Shown: one piece after another, positions 58,768-64,000 of the stretch
How the letters are laid out: every line of letters begins with the position of its first letter
How positions within the stretch are numbered: the first letter of the stretch is position 1
Origin: Akkermansia muciniphila
GTDB lineage: Bacteria > Verrucomicrobiota > Verrucomicrobiia > Verrucomicrobiales > DEV007
Assembly (NCBI GenBank): GCA_945883495.1
Contig: CAMCXS010000018.1
Location: 1-64,000 of the forward strand
Length of the DNA: 64,000 bases
Direction of reading: 5' to 3'
Made by a program: the position numbers and the translations under genes
The notes under the pieces: generated by a model
Database searches by the model: none
Told to the model about the DNA's origin: nothing
What the model saw: the letters and a program-made list of their open reading frames with translations, nothing else

Positions 58768-60129
58768 TTAAACGATTTCCCGCCCCGCGCCACCAGAGGT
58801 TTGCCTTCGCTGCACTTCCCGGCGGAAAGAGTCGCCCCGATCCTCGTAGCTCGTGAACATGTCGAACGATGACGTGCCCGGCGAAAGCAGGATGGTCTGA
58901 CGAGGCCGGGCCCGGCGTAAGGCTTCTTCAATGGCGTCAGCCAGAGTTCCGGCCAGAGAACAAGGCACGACGCCGTCCCAGTCCCGTGCGATTTTCTCCC
59001 GAATCTCGCCGATGAGGACAGCGTGACTCACTTTCCCCGGAAGCGCGTCCCGGATCTCGGTGAAGTCGAGCCCTTTGTCCTTGCCGCCCGCGATCAAAAT
59101 GACCGGTTCCAGCTGGCCCCGCAGGCTGCTTTCCAGCGCATGCAGATTCGTCGCCTTGGAATCGTTGATGAATTCGTGCCCGCCGATTTCGCCCACCAAC
59201 TCGCAGCGATGCGACGGAGCGCAATAGTCCCGCAGCGCCGCCGCCACGGTTTCCGGGGTGATCCCAAGCTCCCGGACCGACGCCAAGACGGCCATCACGT
59301 TTTCCGCGTTGTGGACACCGCGCAGACGAGTCGCCGCGAAGTCGAAGATGCGTTCCCCGCGAAAGAAAATCCAACCATCCGCGTAGGTGTAGTCGCCATC
59401 GCCAAACGCGCTGAAGGTCACTTTGGGCGCCGACAATCCATCAGCAAACGAGGCGATCGGCGTCTGGATGACGATCCGGTCCTCGGGGCCCATGTTCGCG
59501 AAGATTCGCGCCTTGGCCGCCCGGTATTCTTCAAGCGTCTCGTAGCGATCCATGTGATCTGGCGCAAAATTGAGCCAAATCGCCACCTTGGGGCGGAAGC
59601 GCTCGATCAATTCCAGTTGAAAGCTGCTGACCTCCAGGGAAACGGCGTCGTGAGGTTCGTCATGCAGGACGATTTCAGAAAAGGGCACGCCGTAGTTCCC
59701 GGCGCACTCCACCCGCAAGCCCGCATGGCAGAGGACGGCGCCGATCATTTCCGTGGTCGTCGTTTTCCCGTTCGTCCCCGTGATCGCGATGATGGGAGCG
59801 CTGAAGTGCCGGTAAGCGAACTCGATTTCCCCGATCACCGGGACTCCCCGGTCCAAAAACTGCCGCACGATGGGCAGGCGCGGGTCAATCCCTGGACTCT
59901 GCACCACGTAATCGACTGCCCCCTCGAAACGGTCGGCCGCCGGTCCGAAGACGGTCTCCACCCCCATCTCGTGAAACCTCGCAGCGGCTTTCGCCAGTTT
60001 CGCCGGATCACCGCCATCGAGAACCACCACACGTGGAGCCAGTTTCAACGACAAGGCGGCAGCGGCGACTCCAGAGCGGCCTGCTCCCAACACCGCGATG
60101 CATCCGGCCTGTTCCCGCTGATCGATCAT
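58768..60129 (-). CDS. murD: UDP-MurNAc-L-Ala--D-Glu ligase
   Basis: This 453-residue Mur ligase has AVLGAGRSGVAAAALS, IAITGTNGKTTTTEMIGAVL, EVSSFQLELIERFRP, APDHMDRY, FINDSKATNLHALES and GGKDKGLDF. It adds D-Glu to UDP-MurNAc-L-Ala. The ATG at 60129 fits the family start, 5 bases after the mraY stop. The frame to 60192 overlaps mraY and is not favoured. Confidence 0.95.
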   Translation of the reverse strand: MIDQREQAGCIAVLGAGRSGVAAAALSLKLAPRVVVLDGGDPAKLAKAAARFHEMGVETVFGPAADRFEGAVDYVVQSPGIDPRLPIVRQFLDRGVPVIGEIEFAYRHFSAPIIAITGTNGKTTTTEMIGAVLCHAGLRVECAGNYGVPFSEIVLHDEPHDAVSLEVSSFQLELIERFRPKVAIWLNFAPDHMDRYETLEEYRAAKARIFANMGPEDRIVIQTPIASFADGLSAPKVTFSAFGDGDYTYADGWIFFRGERIFDFAATRLRGVHNAENVMAVLASVRELGITPETVAAALRDYCAPSHRCELVGEIGGHEFINDSKATNLHALESSLRGQLEPVILIAGGKDKGLDFTEIRDALPGKVSHAVLIGEIREKIARDWDGVVPCSLAGTLADAIEEALRRARPRQTILLSPGTSSFDMFTSYEDRGDSFRREVQRRQTSGGAGREIV

Positions 60130-60134
60130 GCCGC

Positions 60135-61283
60135 CTATCGGATCTTGAGCGTCGCGAGCCCTGCCAGGGCAAACATGATGGCGAGAATCCAAAAGCGCGT
60201 AATCACTTTGGTTTCCTTCCAGCCCATCAACTCAAAGTGGTGATGGATCGGCGCCATTCGAAAAATCCGTTTCCCGGTGAGCTTGAAGCTGCCCACCTGC
60301 AAAATCACGCTCATCGCCTCAATGACGAAAACGCCACCGATGATCACCAATAAGAGCTCCTGACGGCTACAAATCGCCATCATCCCGAGCAAACCGCCGA
60401 GCGAGAGCGATCCCGTGTCTCCCATGAACACGCGTGCCGGGTGACAGTTGAACCAGAGGAAGCCCGCCCCGGCACCCACCGTCGCCATGCAGAAGACGGA
60501 GACTTCGCTGACCCGGCTGTGATGCGGCAAAAGCAGGTATTTAGCAAATTCGGCATTCCCGGTCACATAGGCAAAAATCGCATAGGACATGGCTGCCACC
60601 ATCATGCAACCGATCGCCAAGCCGTCCAAACCGTCGGTCAAATTCACCGCGTTGGAACCGCCCACCATCACCAAGAGGAAGAACGCCAGCGCCACCCAAA
60701 ACATCACCTCGGGAGCCAACGCAAGGACCGGCTTCACCCCGTCCACATCCACGCCAATCACCGGATTCTTTAAAAACGGCACGTAGATGGACTGCAAATA
60801 GTTCCGCGTTTCGGTGTCGTGAAGCAGCAGGAACGCCGCAGCGCCGCCGCAGAAGAGCAGTTGCAACAGCAGTTTGCCCTTGGCGCTCACTCCCGCCGTG
60901 TTGCGCTTCTTCACCTTGCGGTAGTCATCGAGAAAGCCGAGAAAGCCAAGGCCAAGCAAAACCATCGTCAAGGCGATGATAAAGGGGTTGGTCGGAATCG
61001 CCCAAAGGAAGACCGCGCCCAAGATCGAAGCGAGGATGAGAACGCCTCCCATGGTCGGAGTCCCGCCTTTCCCTTGGTGCAGCTCGTGCAGCTTGTGGAC
61101 TTCCTCCGCCGTGCGGATCGGTTGCCCAAACTTCATGGAGGTCAGCTTGAGGATGACCCGGTTGCCAAACAGCATGCTGATCAAGAATGCCGTCAGACAC
61201 GCCCCGCCGGCCCGTGGAGTCACGTTTTCCAGAACCCGCAGCGGGCCGAAGTATTCGCTGAATTGCGATAAGTAGTAAAGCAT
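60135..61283 (-). CDS. mraY: Phospho-MurNAc-pentapeptide transferase
   Basis: This 382-residue protein has ten predicted transmembrane helices and MraY signatures: KGGTPTMGGVL, LGFLDDYRKVKKRNTAGVSAKGKLLLQ, NAVNLTDGLDGLAIG and VFMGDTGSLSLGGLLG, plus the HHHFE segment near the C-terminus. It makes lipid I from UDP-MurNAc-pentapeptide and undecaprenyl phosphate. Its ATG overlaps the murF stop by one base (TGATG at 61283). Confidence 0.97.
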   Translation of the reverse strand: MLYYLSQFSEYFGPLRVLENVTPRAGGACLTAFLISMLFGNRVILKLTSMKFGQPIRTAEEVHKLHELHQGKGGTPTMGGVLILASILGAVFLWAIPTNPFIIALTMVLLGLGFLGFLDDYRKVKKRNTAGVSAKGKLLLQLLFCGGAAAFLLLHDTETRNYLQSIYVPFLKNPVIGVDVDGVKPVLALAPEVMFWVALAFFLLVMVGGSNAVNLTDGLDGLAIGCMMVAAMSYAIFAYVTGNAEFAKYLLLPHHSRVSEVSVFCMATVGAGAGFLWFNCHPARVFMGDTGSLSLGGLLGMMAICSRQELLLVIIGGVFVIEAMSVILQVGSFKLTGKRIFRMAPIHHHFELMGWKETKVITRFWILAIMFALAGLATLKIR

Positions 61284-62656
61284 CAGATGCCTTCGTTAAG
61301 GTAACTCAAGACTGTCTCCATCCGGGCGGAACGGCTCCCTTTCAGCAACACAAGATCCTCCCCAGCCGCATGCTCACGGAGGAAGGCCGCCACCTGTGCC
61401 TGATCCGCAAACACATGGGTGTCGACCGCGCCCGCCGCGCCGCTTGCCAACTGAGCCCCCTCTTCACCGATTCCTACCAGGATGTCAATGCCATTCTCCG
61501 CCGCCGCTCGCCCCACCAGCACGTGCTGTTCCAACGCGTGATCGCCAAGCTCCGCCATCCGCCCCAGCACCGCGATCCGGCGTCCCGCGACGGGCAATTG
61601 CCGCAAGGTCCGCAATGCCGCTTTTACCGATTCCGGGTTCGCGTTGTAGCTGTCGTCAATGAAGGCGATCCCGGCCACGGTTTTGCGTTGCAGACGGCCG
61701 CCGGTCAGCTCGATTTGGCTCAACCCTGCCGCCGCTTCGCTCAGCGAAAGCCCCATCCGCAAACCCGCCGCCGCCGCCAAGGTCGCATTGCGCACCATGT
61801 GCTCCGCCGGCACCGGGATGAAGGAGGGAACGCTCTCGCCGCCGAAACTGAGGTCAAACTTCACGCCGTCCCAGCCGATCTCCAGATTGCGCGCCTGAAC
61901 GTCGCCTGTTTCCACGCCGCCGGTGAGCACTTCCGCCCGGCAGCGCGCCCGGATCGATTCCGTAAAGTCATCTTGGGCCGGAAGAATCACCCAGCCCCCC
62001 GGCTCGATGGCTTCCGCGAGCATCCCTTTTTCAAGAGCGATCGCCTCTCGACTCCCCAGGTTTTCAATGTGCGCCACGCCGACGTTCGTGATGATCGCCC
62101 CATCCGGCGCCGCGATTTCCGCGAGGACTTCGATCTCGCCCGAGTGATTCATCCCCATTTCCACGACCCCAGCCTCGGTGGTCGCGTCCATCGAGAGCAA
62201 AGTCAGGGGGACGCCGATGTGGTTGTTCAAGTTCCCCTTAGTCGCAAGGACCCGCCAACGTTGCGCCAAAACTCCGCGCACCAGATCCTTCGTCGAGGTT
62301 TTCCCGCTGCTTCCGGTGATCCCCACGATCGGAATCCCCAGCTCCCGGCGGTAATGACGCGCCAAATGTTGCAGCCCGCTCAGCGTGTCCTTCACCCGGA
62401 CGATGGCTCCGCGGAAACTCTCCGTCTCCACCGGAAGATCATGCAACAGCATCCCCGCCAAGGGCGCCGGAGCCTGCAACGCTTGCTCCAAAAACTCGTG
62501 CGCGTCGAACTTCTCGCCTTTCAAGGCCACGAAAAGCTCGCCCCCTTTGAGCGAACGGGTATCGGTCGACAACGCGGCAACGGTCTCGGCGGGCGTCCCT
62601 TGGAGGAGCAATCCTCCGGACCATTCGGCAATCTGGCTCCAAGTCAGCGGTTTCAT
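61283..62656 (-). CDS. murF: UDP-MurNAc-tripeptide--D-Ala-D-Ala ligase
   Basis: This 457-residue Mur ligase has LSTDTRSLKGGELFVALKGE, GITGSSGKTSTKDLV, NLNNHIGVPLTLL, VVEMGMNHSGEIEVLA and FIDDSYNANPESVKAAL. It adds D-Ala-D-Ala to complete the stem peptide. The ATG at 62656 (MKPLTWSQIAEWSGG) is the natural family start. The frame to 62884 runs into murE. The gap to murE is 13 bases. Confidence 0.96.
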   Translation of the reverse strand: MKPLTWSQIAEWSGGLLLQGTPAETVAALSTDTRSLKGGELFVALKGEKFDAHEFLEQALQAPAPLAGMLLHDLPVETESFRGAIVRVKDTLSGLQHLARHYRRELGIPIVGITGSSGKTSTKDLVRGVLAQRWRVLATKGNLNNHIGVPLTLLSMDATTEAGVVEMGMNHSGEIEVLAEIAAPDGAIITNVGVAHIENLGSREAIALEKGMLAEAIEPGGWVILPAQDDFTESIRARCRAEVLTGGVETGDVQARNLEIGWDGVKFDLSFGGESVPSFIPVPAEHMVRNATLAAAAGLRMGLSLSEAAAGLSQIELTGGRLQRKTVAGIAFIDDSYNANPESVKAALRTLRQLPVAGRRIAVLGRMAELGDHALEQHVLVGRAAAENGIDILVGIGEEGAQLASGAAGAVDTHVFADQAQVAAFLREHAAGEDLVLLKGSRSARMETVLSYLNEGI

Positions 62657-62669
62657 CAAATAAGCGACC

Positions 62670-64000
62670 TCAGAGTTCGTGCCGGAGATCGCGAATCGCA
62701 AATCGAGCTTCCTGCCGGTCGTCGAAATCGAACTTCGTCTCCCCAATTTGCTGATACGTCTCGTGCCCCTTGCCCGCGATGAGCACAATATCGCGCGGCT
62801 CCGCCAACCCGATCGCCCGCCGGATCGCTTCTCGCCGGTCCGCAATCCGTTCCGAGGCCACGCCGCCCAACCCTTTGGCGGCATCGTCGAGAATCCGTTC
62901 CGGATCTTCAGTGCGCGGGTTGTCGGAAGTCAGAATCACAATATCGCTATGCCGGGAAGCCGTCTCCGCCATGAGGGGACGCTTGTTCCGGTCCCGGTCG
63001 CCACCGCAACCAAACACCGTGATGAGCCGCGCCGGCTTCAGTTCGCGCAGGGTGACGCACGCTTTTTCTAGTGCATCAGGCGTGTGCGCATAATCCACAA
63101 AGACCCGGAACGGCATCTTCTCGCCCACGTCCTCCATCCGGCCTGGCACTTGCGGAGCCTCGGCCAAATTCGCAATCGCTTCGCGCAGATTGAGCCCCAT
63201 CACCTGCACCGCCGCCAAGGCCCCCAAGGCGTTGGCCACGTTGAACCGGCCGATCAACGGCAGTCTCACCAAAATTTGCCGCCCCGCCGTGTCGAGCTGG
63301 AACGTGGTCCCCTCAAACGCCGGCCGGAAATTCGTGGCCCGGTAATCGTTGCGCGCTCCGAAGCCAAACGAGACCAGCTTCACTCCTTCGATTTCGTCCT
63401 TAAGCAAGCGTTGCCCGTAGGAATCGTCCCCGTTGATGACCATCACCGGCTTCTTCCCAGCCCCAGAAGGCTGGTCGCCCAGGTGGAACAAGAGCCGCCG
63501 CTTCGCCTGGAAGTAGTTTTCCATCGTCCCGTGGTAATCGAGGTGGTCCTGGGTCAGGTTCGTGAAGATCCCCACATCAAACTCCACGCCGCCCACCCGG
63601 TGCTGATCCAGCCCGTGGGACGACACCTCCATCACCCCCGCCCGACACCCAGAATCCCGCATCTCGGCCAGCAGGGAATGGATATCGACCGACTCCGGGG
63701 TCGTGTTCGCCGCATCAACAACTCGGGCGCCCGTCTCGTGGCGCACCGTGCCGATCAATCCGCACTCGCGCATCGCCGCCCGGTTGAGGTGCTGGATCAG
63801 AAACGCCGTGGTTGTTTTCCCGTTCGTCCCAGTCACCCCAGCCACCTTCAAACCGCGTGAAGGATGCCCATGAAAATTCGCCGCGATCCGGCCCATCGCC
63901 TCGCGCGCGTTCGCGACCCGCACCCAACCGATGTCCGTCCGCACCGTCTCGGGTGCATGTTGGGCCACGATCCCACTTGCGCCCGCCTCAATGGCCCGGG
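62670..64000 (-). CDS. murE: UDP-MurNAc-L-Ala-D-Glu--diamino acid ligase, 5' end outside the window
   Basis: About 443 codons are visible and the frame is still open at base 64000. Motifs are VTGTNGKTTTAFLIQHL, TTPESVDIHSLLAEM, EVSSHGLDQHRVGGVEFDV, NLTQDHLDYHGTMENYF, FVDYAHTPDALEKA, the signature TSDNPRTEDPERIL (DNPR binds the diamino acid and favours meso-diaminopimelate) and GKGHETYQ. The GTG at 63968 is internal: the preceding codons (RAIEAGASGI) belong to the N-terminal domain. Confidence 0.95.
   Translation of the reverse strand, partial: RAIEAGASGIVAQHAPETVRTDIGWVRVANAREAMGRIAANFHGHPSRGLKVAGVTGTNGKTTTAFLIQHLNRAAMRECGLIGTVRHETGARVVDAANTTPESVDIHSLLAEMRDSGCRAGVMEVSSHGLDQHRVGGVEFDVGIFTNLTQDHLDYHGTMENYFQAKRRLLFHLGDQPSGAGKKPVMVINGDDSYGQRLLKDEIEGVKLVSFGFGARNDYRATNFRPAFEGTTFQLDTAGRQILVRLPLIGRFNVANALGALAAVQVMGLNLREAIANLAEAPQVPGRMEDVGEKMPFRVFVDYAHTPDALEKACVTLRELKPARLITVFGCGGDRDRNKRPLMAETASRHSDIVILTSDNPRTEDPERILDDAAKGLGGVASERIADRREAIRRAIGLAEPRDIVLIAGKGHETYQQIGETKFDFDDRQEARFAIRDLRHEL

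Noticed and set aside
1-64000. tRNA genes
   Set aside because: T-loop-like strings such as GGTTCGAATCC occur only inside coding regions (for example near 35143) without a cloverleaf around them.

Overview
The window is GC-rich and gene-dense, and it looks like a chromosomal segment of a member of the Verrucomicrobiota (PVC superphylum). The evidence is two large PVC-type cytochrome c/beta-propeller/HEAT proteins, a DUF1080 protein, an SHD1-domain protein, and a cell-wall cluster in the order murE-murF-mraY-murD-LysM-ftsW-murG-murC. That order matches the chlamydial one, including the LysM gene between murD and ftsW. No rRNA, tRNA, phage or insertion-sequence gene was recognised.

Layout. 1-5.4 kb: the end of an R3H-domain gene, a 22-copy heptanucleotide repeat directly before an A-type iron-sulfur carrier gene, an unusual ClpX-like ATPase, a membrane protein with a degenerate cyclase domain, recR and lipA. 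5.4-16.6 kb: secreted and redox proteins (SHD1 protein, two PVC cytochromes, malectin/kelch protein, Gfo/Idh/MocA oxidoreductase, BASS-type symporter). 17-22 kb: tcdA, a methyltransferase, a transglutaminase-like protein and unknown exported proteins.

22.4-31 kb is a toxin-antitoxin (TA) and defence island. It holds MntA/HepT, HigBA, a VapB with a truncated VapC, a Phd/VapC pair, a small gene coupled to a nucleotidyltransferase, an Rpn-like nuclease plus a decayed copy of it, and a PIN toxin with a one-base frameshift. A SUMF1-domain gene in the same stretch is cut by one in-frame TAA. Around and inside this island lie four arrays of a 42-bp palindromic repeat. Two of them share the same outer flanks and bracket HigBA. 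The 42-bp period is exact in all four arrays and equals four turns of B-DNA, so the palindromes would sit on one helical face. This is the best candidate for an undescribed system here.

31-42 kb: an alpha/beta hydrolase translationally coupled to a fused 5-oxoprolinase/hydantoinase, an esterase, a 1265-residue Mrr-nuclease/STAND-like NTPase protein (candidate antiphage gene), and a divergent AAA+/DUF4143 ATPase. 42-46 kb: argB-argD-argF and a DUF1080 protein. 46.8-50.3 kb: manC and ruvX are separated by about 2.3 kb carrying VapBC and small genes. The manC-3'/ruvX-5' junction is present three times, which suggests cassette insertion with duplication of the junction. 50.3-64 kb: ruvX-truA, a DUF1003 protein, ddl and the mur/ftsW operon, with a MurC-MurB fusion. 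murE runs off the right edge.

All calls come from reading the sequence and from knowledge of protein families. No database search was run. Start codons were adjusted where signal peptides, ribosome-binding sites or domain starts gave a better choice.
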